Shown in pieces: positions 33,877-42,832 of a stretch of DNA of 44,878 nucleotides. The notes under the pieces were generated by a model that saw nothing but the letters and a program-made list of their open reading frames with translations, was not told the DNA's origin and did no database searches. Source of the DNA: Bacteroidota bacterium (GTDB lineage: Bacteria; Bacteroidota; Bacteroidia; UBA7662); the NCBI GenBank assembly GCA_027485465.1, contig JAIXRA010000067.1:1-44878 (forward strand), read 5' to 3'. The first letter of the stretch is position 1. The number at the start of each line of letters is the position of its first letter. A program made the translations under genes and the position numbers.

Positions 33877-34512
33877 GTGAGCCTCGACCCAACAACGAAT
33901 CCCAAAACGCCGGCTCTGGAAGCCTGTGGTATTGGGAAACATTACCAAGGTCAATGGCTCTTTCATTCCTGGAATGCTGTGCTGGAACCGGGTCAAGGTC
34001 TTGCACTTACCGGAGCCAACGGTAGTGGCAAGTCCACCCTGCTGCAATGCATCGGAGGCTTGATTCGCCCCGATACCGGCGTCATCACGTGGGGTGGTGA
34101 AAAGGAACAAATACCTGCTTGTTCCCTGGCCGCACCCTATTTGGATATCCCCACCGAATACACCTTAAACGAATTGGTGACTTTTCATTTTAGCATCAAT
34201 CCATTAAAATCCGGAGCCGATCCTTTTTTGCAATTACGTCTTTGTCATCTGGACCTTTCCTCCAATCTGTTGTTAAAACATTATAGTTCAGGAATGATCC
34301 AGAAGGTTAAGTTGGTCCTTGCGTTGTTGACCGATGCCCCCATTCTCCTCTTGGATGAGCCGCACAGCCACTTAGACCGGGAGGCCCAGGCTTGGTTTCA
34401 ACAACTTTTGTCCTCTTCCATTGCAGGCAGGGTCTGGGCGATGGCCTCCAACGACCCCAATGAATACCGGCTATGTAGCGCCGCTTTTGATTTGGGATCC
34501 AATCCGCCCTAA
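33877..34512 (+). CDS. Stand-alone ABC-type ATPase with degenerate Q-loop, signature and H-loop
   Basis: A 211-residue cytosolic nucleotide-binding domain. Walker A is GANGSGKS (46-53) and Walker B is ILLLDEP (156-162) with a HSHLD D-loop. Other sites depart from the norm: the signature reads HYSSGMIQKVKL instead of LSGGQ, the Q-loop position has SLAAPYLDI without Gln, and the H-loop His is replaced in MASNDPNEY (Asn192). I recall the same AAPYL, SSGM and SN(D/Q) features in the Bacteroidota family found beside lpxA, so this is probably a family trait, not decay. No permease gene is adjacent and the role is unknown. The start is GTG, 20 nt after lpxA; it ends 11 nt from convergent dprA. Confidence 0.85.
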   Translation: MSLDPTTNPKTPALEACGIGKHYQGQWLFHSWNAVLEPGQGLALTGANGSGKSTLLQCIGGLIRPDTGVITWGGEKEQIPACSLAAPYLDIPTEYTLNELVTFHFSINPLKSGADPFLQLRLCHLDLSSNLLLKHYSSGMIQKVKLVLALLTDAPILLLDEPHSHLDREAQAWFQQLLSSSIAGRVWAMASNDPNEYRLCSAAFDLGSNPP

Positions 34513-34523
34513 ACAATCCCTTC

Positions 34524-35765
34524 CTAAGCCCTGCGTATCCAGGTGCCCGATCCATTTCTTTGGAATAGTCCGGCCGATTCCAAAGCAAAAAGAGAGCGCA
34601 CAAAGCCCGGATAATCCCCCTGATGCAATTCCAAAAGTCGATCGGCCGAAGCTTCTTCCAAAACCGCCAAGCCACGTAGCATTCGCTGGGCTCCTTCGCT
34701 CAGCATCCGACCTGAAGCGGGCAGTCCTTCCAGGGTCTGTTGGACTCCTCGCGCTGCTTTGACACCTTGAAGTTGGGCATCCACAGCGGTACCCGCAATC
34801 AAACGATGGGCATCGGCCCTGCTGTCTTCAAGGCGAGGCCTCAAAGGCCAATTTTGCCAAACCCTGAGATCGTAGGGCGAACACAAAAGCTGAGCCTGCC
34901 CGGACAAGACCAAGCGTAGGCAACCACGGTAGCCCTGATCCGTCACCCGCCCCGGAAAGGCGTAGACCTGCCGATCGTAATCATTCGCAAAACGGGCCGT
35001 AATCAAAGCACCCCCTCGGGCTGCGGCCTCTGCCACCAAAACAAGGGGACAAAGTCCCGCAATGATGCGGTTGCGTCGTGGAAATAGACGGGCATCCGGA
35101 CCCTGCAAGGCCCTGGTTTCGGTCAGGATGACCATACCAGCCGCCACCATTCGCTCGCCTAGACCCTTGTGTTGAGGCGGATAGTGCGTTCCCAATCCAT
35201 TGGCTGTCACAGCCATGGTTCCAAAACCCATTTCCAAGGCCAACTCGTGGGCATGTCCATCCACGCCGAGAGCCAATCCGCTAACGATGATGGGTTTTGT
35301 GTTTTGAGGGATCCAAGCATGCGCCAATTCCTCCATGAAGGCCCGTAGAATGGTACTTCCGTATTGACTCATGTTACGGGTACCAACAACAGCCAATGCA
35401 TAGCGGTAATCCAGAGGCAGATGCCCTTTGACAAATAAAACCACCGGAGGATCGTGGCATTCGCGGAGGTATTCAGGATATTCGGGGTCCACCAAAGAAA
35501 CCCACCTCAACCCCATGGATTCCCCCAATTCCCATTCACGGCGGGCCATGCTGTTGGCCTCTTGCAGCAAGCGTGGTCCATCACGCCCGGATAGAACACG
35601 CGACAAATTCATTCCCCAAGCGCCGCAACGACTCAAGGCCGCCGTGTCCGCTCCCAACAAGGCCTCTGCGCTCCCCATGCATTCCAGCAGACGTTTCATG
35701 GCCACCGGTCCGGTACCCGGCAGCGTCGAGAGGGCCCACAAGCCCGTTTGAATGTCTTTGTTCAT
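34524..35765 (-). CDS. dprA: DNA-processing protein DprA
   Basis: DprA binds incoming single-stranded DNA during natural transformation and loads RecA. An N-terminal helical/HhH region (LSTLPGTGPVAMKRLLE) is followed by the Rossmann-like DprA domain: YALAVVGTRNMSQYGSTI, IVSGLALGVDGHAHELAL, GLGTHYPPQHKGLGERM, LFPRRNRIIAGLC and FPGRVTDQGYRG. A C-terminal winged-helix (DML1-like) region (about 340-413) ends the protein. The start is the ATG at 35765 (413 residues); the open frame extends to 35972 but that part overlaps the divergent TonB receptor and is not conserved. Its presence alone does not prove competence, as dprA is widespread. Confidence 0.94.
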   Translation of the reverse strand: MNKDIQTGLWALSTLPGTGPVAMKRLLECMGSAEALLGADTAALSRCGAWGMNLSRVLSGRDGPRLLQEANSMARREWELGESMGLRWVSLVDPEYPEYLRECHDPPVVLFVKGHLPLDYRYALAVVGTRNMSQYGSTILRAFMEELAHAWIPQNTKPIIVSGLALGVDGHAHELALEMGFGTMAVTANGLGTHYPPQHKGLGERMVAAGMVILTETRALQGPDARLFPRRNRIIAGLCPLVLVAEAAARGGALITARFANDYDRQVYAFPGRVTDQGYRGCLRLVLSGQAQLLCSPYDLRVWQNWPLRPRLEDSRADAHRLIAGTAVDAQLQGVKAARGVQQTLEGLPASGRMLSEGAQRMLRGLAVLEEASADRLLELHQGDYPGFVRSLFALESAGLFQRNGSGTWIRRA

Positions 35766-35802
35766 CGGTTTTATTGCTAAATTCGGTTTTTGAAGTCCGG
35801 CT

Positions 35803-38046
35803 TTGTTTTCAATAATTCGACTTTCCTTTTGGGGTTTCCTTGGGGCACTGATTTTCGGTGCATTGCGCCTTGTCGCCCAAGACAGTCCAACCACGACATC
35901 CTCCAACCTGCCCACCAGAGACACGGTTTGGAACGGCCACCTACGGGTCTTGCAACCGGTGGTGATCACCACCTCCCGGTTGGTTCAACGTCCCGAACGT
36001 TCCACGGCCAGTTTGGGCCTATTGACCAGACAAGATGCCGAGGCCTTCAACAGCCTCACCCCCGAGGATGCCCTCAATCGCATGTCCGGGGTTTACAGCC
36101 TAAGAGGCCAACTGAGCATACGGGGTAGCGGAGGTTTTACACTCAATGCAGGAAGCCGGGCCCTGATGCTTTTGGACGGGCTACCCCTGCTCTCGGCGGA
36201 TGCGGCCGAGGTGCATTGGAAACTCCTACCTACCGAACAATTGGAACAAATTGAGGTTCTCAAAACCGCCGGATCCGCCCTCTACGGTTCATCCGCTCTG
36301 GGCGGGGTGGTTCATTTTCGAACCCGGAAGCCCGGCGCTGAACCGCTGAACTTGATAAGCGGCTTCACCGGAGTCTACGCCGATCCCCCCTCGTTTCATC
36401 GCAACCCATGGGGCCGTTCCAATTATCCGACCTTTAACGGACTATCCTACCTGCACAGTGCGCGGTACGGGAACACCGAAGTCACCGGCAGCTTCCAAGC
36501 CGTCGCGGATCAAGGCTTTCGCATCGGTGAAACCAGCAAACGCCTCCGTGGTGGCTTGAACCTCCGACGATCCATGGGAAGAGGGTGGACTGCTGGGCTA
36601 GCCGGGCATTTCCTGATTGACTCCATGCGCTTGTTTTCGATTTGGAAAAGCGATACCGATGCCTTTGTTCCTGCCGATGGCTCCACCAATCCCCAAATCA
36701 ACCGCCGATGGATTGTGGACCCTTCGATCACGTACCTAAGTGCCCGTTTTCAATTCAAATGGCTCAACCGCACCTATTATTCCTATAATAATTTTAACAA
36801 CGAAGATTTTGCGCTGGCCTTGATGACTTACAGCGAGCCCACCCTGCGTTGGATTCTACCATCCCAGAATGTTTCGTTGATGCTTGGCGCTGTATATCAA
36901 CAAAATACCATTGATTCCAAAAACCTTTACCGCCAACAGGGCTCATCCCAGCAGGCGGTCTATGCCCAAGCCGATTACCAAGAGAAACGCTGGACATGGG
37001 GAGCGGGCATGCGTATGGAGCGTTATGTTACGAATGGATTGGAACGGATGGCCTTGCCTCAAATCAGGACTTCGTTGAATTATCAGCTTGTGAAACCCGG
37101 TCGTTTTAACAAAAGGTTTCAACCCCCTGCCTTCGATTCGATTCAAATTATGCCGTTGTGGATAGATCCAACGCCCAACCCGGCTCGGGGTGGATTCCTG
37201 CGGGCGTCGATTGGTCAGGGCTTCCGTTTACCGAGCATCGCGGAACTTTATTCCAATTCCAAGATAGGAGGCGTTCGTATCCTGGGTGATAGCACCTTGG
37301 ATGCTGAACAAAGCTGGTCTGCTGAGGTGGGCTATATGCATCGCTTTGGTCGTAGCGAACTGCAACCGGAATTGGACATTGCTTTTTTTCATTCCTTTTA
37401 TCGCAACCTGGTGGAATTTAATTTTGAAGTGGCCCTACCGGCGGTTTACGATGCCCAGGATTCCGCTTGGTTCAATGACCCCAGCCTTAACACCGAAGAA
37501 AAAAACTCCCGCCTCTTCCAAAAATACGCCCGTTTCAAACCGATGGGTGTACCAGAGGCGATGATTCAAGGCGTTGAGGCTCAATTCAGCGGCAGCCTTC
37601 CGCTGCCCAAAGGAATGTTCCAATACCGGCTGGGTTATACGTTCAGCAACCCGTTGAATCTGCGTCCACCGGCCTTTGATTCTACCTACAATTCCACCCT
37701 GACCGATTTGATGAGGTTCTTGAAATACCGATACCGTCATTTGTTACGAGCTGAATTTTCTGTCCATAAAGGGCCCTGGACCTGGACAACCCAAGTTCGA
37801 TACAATTCCATTCCCTTGAATATTGACAAGGACTATTACCGTTTTATACCGGGACTGCTGGACCACCGCATCCGAACCCGTCACGGGGATTGGATGGTGG
37901 ATCTAAGGCTTGGTTGGACGGGGTATCGGGGACGCTACCGTTTTAATTTCATCGTCCGCAATGCCCTCAACAGGAGTTGGATGCCCGTACCGGGCAATAT
38001 CGGGGAACAACGTAATTTTCAAGTTCAATGGACCGTACAACTCTGA
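35803..38046 (+). CDS. TonB-dependent outer-membrane receptor (copy 1, no carboxypeptidase-like domain)
   Basis: A 747-residue outer-membrane gated pore. A signal peptide (LSFWGFLGALIFGALRLVAQ) is followed directly by a TonB-box-like VVITTSRL and the plug domain (about 55-165: EDALNRMSGVYSLRGQLSIR, LDGLPLLSADA, QIEVLKTAGSALYGSSALGG). The barrel has PARGGFLRASIGQGFRLPSI and ends with an aromatic-rich strand and RNALNRSW. The start must be TTG at 35803: a stop lies four codons upstream and no ATG precedes the signal peptide. It overlaps the next receptor by 19 nt, and the two share matching segments, so they arose by duplication. No SusD partner is present. The ligand is inferred from downstream genes to be peptides, but BtuB-type metal or cofactor uptake cannot be ruled out. 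Confidence 0.9.
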   Translation: MFSIIRLSFWGFLGALIFGALRLVAQDSPTTTSSNLPTRDTVWNGHLRVLQPVVITTSRLVQRPERSTASLGLLTRQDAEAFNSLTPEDALNRMSGVYSLRGQLSIRGSGGFTLNAGSRALMLLDGLPLLSADAAEVHWKLLPTEQLEQIEVLKTAGSALYGSSALGGVVHFRTRKPGAEPLNLISGFTGVYADPPSFHRNPWGRSNYPTFNGLSYLHSARYGNTEVTGSFQAVADQGFRIGETSKRLRGGLNLRRSMGRGWTAGLAGHFLIDSMRLFSIWKSDTDAFVPADGSTNPQINRRWIVDPSITYLSARFQFKWLNRTYYSYNNFNNEDFALALMTYSEPTLRWILPSQNVSLMLGAVYQQNTIDSKNLYRQQGSSQQAVYAQADYQEKRWTWGAGMRMERYVTNGLERMALPQIRTSLNYQLVKPGRFNKRFQPPAFDSIQIMPLWIDPTPNPARGGFLRASIGQGFRLPSIAELYSNSKIGGVRILGDSTLDAEQSWSAEVGYMHRFGRSELQPELDIAFFHSFYRNLVEFNFEVALPAVYDAQDSAWFNDPSLNTEEKNSRLFQKYARFKPMGVPEAMIQGVEAQFSGSLPLPKGMFQYRLGYTFSNPLNLRPPAFDSTYNSTLTDLMRFLKYRYRHLLRAEFSVHKGPWTWTTQVRYNSIPLNIDKDYYRFIPGLLDHRIRTRHGDWMVDLRLGWTGYRGRYRFNFIVRNALNRSWMPVPGNIGEQRNFQVQWTVQL

Positions 38047-40346
38047 ACGCGCTTTGCCCATGGGCCGTCGAATCTCTACGGCTAACCCTGCTGACCGCCT
38101 TGTTGTTGGGACTGGCCTCCTTGGCAACCAAGGCCCAGGAGCCGGGTGGCGTGCTTCGTGGCAAAGTCATGGATCGCGTGTTGAAAAGCCCCCTTCCCGG
38201 GGCCAATCTGCAATGGATGTGCCCTGCCAAGGACTTTACGACCGCACCATCCACCGCGGGTACCGCCAGCATGGGCGACGGGACCTATGAACTTCGGGTC
38301 CTCCCAGGTTGTTCGCTGAGGGTTAGTGCCATTGGTTACCAAACCCGATGGATTTTGTTGCCCGCCGCTACGTCGAACGAGGCCATCAAGCGATTGGATA
38401 TTGTATTGGAACCGGTTACGCTGGATCTGGATGCTGTCGTCATCAGTGCGGGCCGCTTTGAGCAACGTCTCAGCGAAGTCTCGGTGTCCATGCAAATTCT
38501 CAAACCGGAACTTCTCCAACAAAACAATTTAACCCGCTTGGATGATGCCATGGATCGTGTCCCCGGCGTCAGCATCGTGAATGGTCAGGCCAATATTCGA
38601 GGGACTTCCGGGTTTAGCTACGGAGCAGGGAGCCGGGTTCAGGTTCTTTTGGACGAAATGCCTTTGCTGAGCGCCGATGCCAACGATGTTCGATGGGCCT
38701 TCATGCCCATGGAAATCCTCTCCCAGATCGAGGTTATCAAGGGAGCCTCCTCGGTGCTGTTTGGAAGTGGAGCCTTGGGTGGTGCCATTCATTTACGAAG
38801 CCAATGGCCAGGGACTCAACCCGGCGGTATGCTTCAAACCTATGCCCTGGGTTACGATCATCCCCCGTCCCGGTTCACCGACCCCTACCCCGGTCGTATG
38901 CCCCTCCAAAGCGGTATCAATGGTTATTACCAAAAAAATTCCGGTCGTCTTGACTGGACCGTCGGCGCCATGGCCCTCACAGACCCTGGCTTCAGGATTG
39001 GCGAATTCAGCAACCGAATCCGAGCCAATACCGCCCTTCGTTACCGACTCAGCCCCCAACTCATGCTCAGCGTGGCCGGTAATTTCATGACCGAAAAAAT
39101 CGGTAATTTTCTTTTTTGGAACAACCTCGATTCAGCGCATTTTCCGGCCTCAGGGACCAACGATACCCTGCTCAGCCGTCGAGCTATGCTAGATCCTGTT
39201 TTGCGCTACACCGACCCCTGGGGCAATAACCACACCCTCAAAAACCGCTGGTACCTCACCCAAAACATGGGCGACAGCGATCGAAATGTACGAGGGTTGA
39301 TGCGTTACCACGAATATCAATTTCAAAGACGCTTTGTGGGCCCCCACAAATCGACCTGGGTGAGCAACAGCGGCGTCACCTATCTTCATAACAATGTCCA
39401 AAGCCAAGGTCTGTACGGGGACCGGAACAGCCGATCCATCGCCTTCTACTCCCAAATGGATGTACAGGCCGGGCGCTTGGGACTCTCCCTTGGGGGCCGT
39501 TTTGAATCGACCCGCATTGAATCCGATCCCTTGATTCGATTCCCCGTTTTTCGGTCGGGCATGACCTACGCCCTCGCCAAGGCCACCCACCTGCGCGCAT
39601 CGGCAGGGCAAGGCTTCCGTGCCCCTTCGGTGGCCGAACGGTATGTTCGGGCTGTCGGTGGGGCGGTCGAGGTCCTTCCCAACCCAACCTTGCAACCAGA
39701 ACAAGGATGGAGCGGCGAAATCGGACTGCGCCAGGGATACAAAAGGGGTTCCCTGGTGGGCGGCTTGGATATCGCTGCCTTTTATACCCGCTATACGGAT
39801 ATGATCGAATTTAGTTTCCGTTTATGGCCGGACGGTGACGGGTTCAAAGCGATCAATCTCTTGAACACCAAAGCCGTCATGTGGGGTTTTGAAGCTGGAA
39901 CCGAAGGCCAAGCCCGAATCGGCACCCACACGCTCCGCTGGATGATGGGCTATACCTTCACCCAACCGACCCAATACGCGATGCCCATCCCTGCGGAACC
40001 GGACTATATCGTAAAAGACACCCTCAAATACCGTAGCCGACACCTGTGGCGTTCCGATTTGTTATGGGAAAGAGGGCGAATGCAGGCGGGGATCAACCTC
40101 CGCTACAATAGTTTTATGCTCAAAATCGACGATATATTTTATTCGTTTATCCCCGGGACCCAGGCCTTTCGGGACGAAAACAACCAGGGCGATTGGATCG
40201 TCGATCTGCGCGCAGCTTATCAACTCCAGAAACAATTCAAAATCTCGGCCCTCGTGCGCAATGCCTTCAACCGGGCCTACGCCGTGGTCCCCGGTAACTT
40301 GGGCCCACCTCGAGCCTTCCTCCTCCAGGCCCAATGGAATCTTTGA
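38028..40346 (+). CDS. TonB-dependent outer-membrane receptor (copy 2, with carboxypeptidase-like regulatory domain)
   Basis: A 772-residue receptor. A signal peptide with hydrophobic core LTLLTALLLGLASLATKAQ is followed by a CarboxypepD_reg-like beta domain (about 42-130: VLRGKVMDRVLKSPLPGANL, YELRVLPGCSLRVSAIGYQT). The TonB-box-like DAVVISAGRFEQ, the plug (LDDAMDRVPGVSIVNGQANI, LDEMPLLSADANDVRW, QIEVIKGASSVLFGSGALGG) and the 22-strand-type barrel follow. Segments such as LRASAGQGFRAPSVAERYV and the closing RNAFNRAYAVVPGNLG parallel copy 1. The start overlaps copy 1 and the stop overlaps the peptidase gene by 13 nt, so the three are probably translated together. Confidence 0.92.
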   Translation: MDRTTLNALCPWAVESLRLTLLTALLLGLASLATKAQEPGGVLRGKVMDRVLKSPLPGANLQWMCPAKDFTTAPSTAGTASMGDGTYELRVLPGCSLRVSAIGYQTRWILLPAATSNEAIKRLDIVLEPVTLDLDAVVISAGRFEQRLSEVSVSMQILKPELLQQNNLTRLDDAMDRVPGVSIVNGQANIRGTSGFSYGAGSRVQVLLDEMPLLSADANDVRWAFMPMEILSQIEVIKGASSVLFGSGALGGAIHLRSQWPGTQPGGMLQTYALGYDHPPSRFTDPYPGRMPLQSGINGYYQKNSGRLDWTVGAMALTDPGFRIGEFSNRIRANTALRYRLSPQLMLSVAGNFMTEKIGNFLFWNNLDSAHFPASGTNDTLLSRRAMLDPVLRYTDPWGNNHTLKNRWYLTQNMGDSDRNVRGLMRYHEYQFQRRFVGPHKSTWVSNSGVTYLHNNVQSQGLYGDRNSRSIAFYSQMDVQAGRLGLSLGGRFESTRIESDPLIRFPVFRSGMTYALAKATHLRASAGQGFRAPSVAERYVRAVGGAVEVLPNPTLQPEQGWSGEIGLRQGYKRGSLVGGLDIAAFYTRYTDMIEFSFRLWPDGDGFKAINLLNTKAVMWGFEAGTEGQARIGTHTLRWMMGYTFTQPTQYAMPIPAEPDYIVKDTLKYRSRHLWRSDLLWERGRMQAGINLRYNSFMLKIDDIFYSFIPGTQAFRDENNQGDWIVDLRAAYQLQKQFKISALVRNAFNRAYAVVPGNLGPPRAFLLQAQWNL

Positions 40347-42700
40347 CCTCCCCTCGCTTTTCACCTAATCCCCACGCCTTGAACCCATTTCTTCGTTTCA
40401 CCTTCTTCTCTTTCTACCTAATCCTAGCCCTGGGGCTGGCATCGGATCCCGCTTGGGCTCAATCCCGACGAGCTTCCAGTGGAACAAGCAAAAATAACAT
40501 CCCTGATGCCCCGACCACTGAAGACCAACTGAGCCTGGAATCCATCTTTGCATCCGGAAAATATGCCCAACGAGGTGCCGGTGTTATGGAATCGCTCAAG
40601 GACGGAATTCATTACTATAACAACCAACGCATCGGTGATTCACTGAAGGAAAACGCCTTGCTTATCTATGCCTACGAAGACGGGAAGGTCACCGATACCC
40701 TGCTCCGTGATTCCTGGTTACGCAGCCCGGACTACCCCGAAGGTTTGGCCTGGGAAGACGTAGAACTCTCCCCGGATGAATCGGTGCTTTTGCTGGCGAC
40801 CGATGCAGAATCCGTTTATCGGTACTCTTCCAAAGCCAAGTATTATGTGTGGAGCCGATCCAACCGAAGCCTGGTTCCTTTGATGGACGGTGCCAAAATC
40901 ATGGCTCCCGCCTTTTCCCCCAACGGCCGCTACCTTGCCTTTGTCTATTCCAACGATTTGTATATCCAAGACCTGCAAAACCAGCAATTGCGGAGAATCA
41001 CTCGGGATGGCCAAGTCAATCAAATCATCAACGGACACGGAGACTGGGTGTACGAAGAGGAATTGGAATTAACCAGGGCCTTTGCCTGGTCGCCCGACAG
41101 CAAAGCCCTCCTGTACTTGCGCTTTGACGAATCCAAAGTTCCTCAAATGAGTATCCCAATCTACGAGGGGAACCTCTACCCCCAAGAAATGAAATTCAAA
41201 TACCCCAAAGCCGGGGAACCCAATGCGGCGGTTAGCTTGTGGATGTTTGAATTGGATCAGGCCAAGCCTCGCTGCATCATTGCCGAAGATCCAAGGACCG
41301 GGGATGATGCCGACCATTACTTGGCCCGCATCGGCTGGACCAAAGACGCCGGTCTGGCCTGGGTTCAAACCATGAACCGGGCCCAAAATCGGCTGGATCT
41401 TTCCTTGATCAACCGCGAAAGCGGTGAACGCCGTTTGCTACGACGGGAACAATCCGAAACCTGGGTGGACCTTCACGATCATTTGGTCTTCTTGGACCAT
41501 GGAAGTTATTTCATTCATTCGAGCGAACACAGTGGTTTTCAACGCCTCTACCTCTACGACATGCAGGGCCGAGAGGTGGCGCCCCTGACGCCCGATGGCC
41601 AAGAACTGACCGATTTCTACGGAGTCGATCCCCAACGCAATGAAATTTACTACGGATTGGCGGCTCCAACCCCCATGGAAAGGCAAGTGTTCCGGGCCAA
41701 GCTCCCCGAATTGCAACCAACCACATCAGCCCCTACCCAACCGGTACCCACCGCGACCATGCTGAGCCGAGAAAGCGGGAAAACAACCGCCCGCTTTAGC
41801 CCAACCTATGATTACCATGTGTTGCAACACACCCAAATAGATCAACCGCTTCGGGTCAGCCTTCATCGAAGGGACGAAGAACTACGGGTCCTCCAAGACA
41901 ACCAAGCCCTTGTGCTTAAACTACGCAGTGCACCGCTTGGCAAGAAAACTCTGATGCAGGTGCCCGGGGCCGATTCCACCCTGCTAAATGCCTATGTTAT
42001 TCAACCACAGAATTTTAACCCCAAAAAATCCTACCCCCTTTTGATGTTCGTTTACGGAGGGCCTGGAAGCCAAACCGTGGATGCATCGCTGGGTCAAAAC
42101 TATTTATGGTTTCAATACCTCACCACCTTGGGCTACGTGGTCGCCTCGGTGGACGGAAGGGGCACCGGTTACCGAGGGGCGGCTTTCGAAAAAGCCACCT
42201 ACCGGCAATTGGGCAAATTGGAATGCGATGATCAAATTGCGGCGGCCCGATACTTTGGCAAGCAACCCTGGGTGGATGCCCAAAGGATTGGAATCTTTGG
42301 TTGGTCGTTTGGGGGATACCTAAGTTCCTTGGCGATAACCAGGGGCGCCGATGTTTTCAAAGCCGCCGTGGCCGTAGCCCCTGTTATTAACTGGCGCTTT
42401 TACGATTCGATTTATACCGAACGTTTTTTGGGAACCCCCGCAGACAATCCCGATGGTTACGACCAAAACTCACCGGAAAACCACGCAGCCAAACTGGTCG
42501 GAAATTACCTCCTTATTCATGGCACCGCCGACGACAATGTGCATTACCAAAATGCGGCTGTCATGGCCAAACGATTGGTAGATCTCAACAAGGACTTTGA
42601 ATTCATCACCTACACCGACAAAAACCACGGCATCAGCGGGGGCAAAACCCGCCTGCAATTGTTTACCAAAATCACCGGTTTCCTTCAAAAAAACCTCTAA
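40334..42700 (+). CDS. Dipeptidyl peptidase IV (S9B serine peptidase), exported
   Basis: A 788-residue enzyme that removes N-terminal dipeptides, usually after Pro or Ala. A signal peptide (FYLILALGLASDPAWAQ) implies export. The eight-bladed propeller domain (about 100-500) carries the Glu pair VYEEELE (Glu241-Glu242) that anchors the free peptide amino group, the hallmark of true DPP IV. The alpha/beta hydrolase domain has SVDGRGTGYRG, nucleophile Ser658 in FGWSFGGYLS, Asp734 in HGTADDNVHYQ and His765 in DKNHGISGG, so the triad is complete. It overlaps the upstream receptor and precedes two peptide transporters, consistent with making dipeptides for uptake. No T9SS C-terminal domain is visible, so it is probably periplasmic. 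Confidence 0.95.
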   Translation: MESLTSPRFSPNPHALNPFLRFTFFSFYLILALGLASDPAWAQSRRASSGTSKNNIPDAPTTEDQLSLESIFASGKYAQRGAGVMESLKDGIHYYNNQRIGDSLKENALLIYAYEDGKVTDTLLRDSWLRSPDYPEGLAWEDVELSPDESVLLLATDAESVYRYSSKAKYYVWSRSNRSLVPLMDGAKIMAPAFSPNGRYLAFVYSNDLYIQDLQNQQLRRITRDGQVNQIINGHGDWVYEEELELTRAFAWSPDSKALLYLRFDESKVPQMSIPIYEGNLYPQEMKFKYPKAGEPNAAVSLWMFELDQAKPRCIIAEDPRTGDDADHYLARIGWTKDAGLAWVQTMNRAQNRLDLSLINRESGERRLLRREQSETWVDLHDHLVFLDHGSYFIHSSEHSGFQRLYLYDMQGREVAPLTPDGQELTDFYGVDPQRNEIYYGLAAPTPMERQVFRAKLPELQPTTSAPTQPVPTATMLSRESGKTTARFSPTYDYHVLQHTQIDQPLRVSLHRRDEELRVLQDNQALVLKLRSAPLGKKTLMQVPGADSTLLNAYVIQPQNFNPKKSYPLLMFVYGGPGSQTVDASLGQNYLWFQYLTTLGYVVASVDGRGTGYRGAAFEKATYRQLGKLECDDQIAAARYFGKQPWVDAQRIGIFGWSFGGYLSSLAITRGADVFKAAVAVAPVINWRFYDSIYTERFLGTPADNPDGYDQNSPENHAAKLVGNYLLIHGTADDNVHYQNAAVMAKRLVDLNKDFEFITYTDKNHGISGGKTRLQLFTKITGFLQKNL

Positions 42701-42832
42701 ACGACCTATTTCTATCGCTGCAGGCCCTATTCCTATCCCAGGACGGTCCTCAAAAGGTCAATTTGACGGGTTTTCGCTTAATTTCACAACCGCGTGCCCC
42801 TTGGGGGCCTTGTTTCACTTCCAAACCACCTT

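Noticed and set aside
35766-35972. N-terminal extension of DprA
   Set aside because: It would overlap the divergent TonB receptor signal peptide, and the ATG at 35765 already yields a complete DprA.
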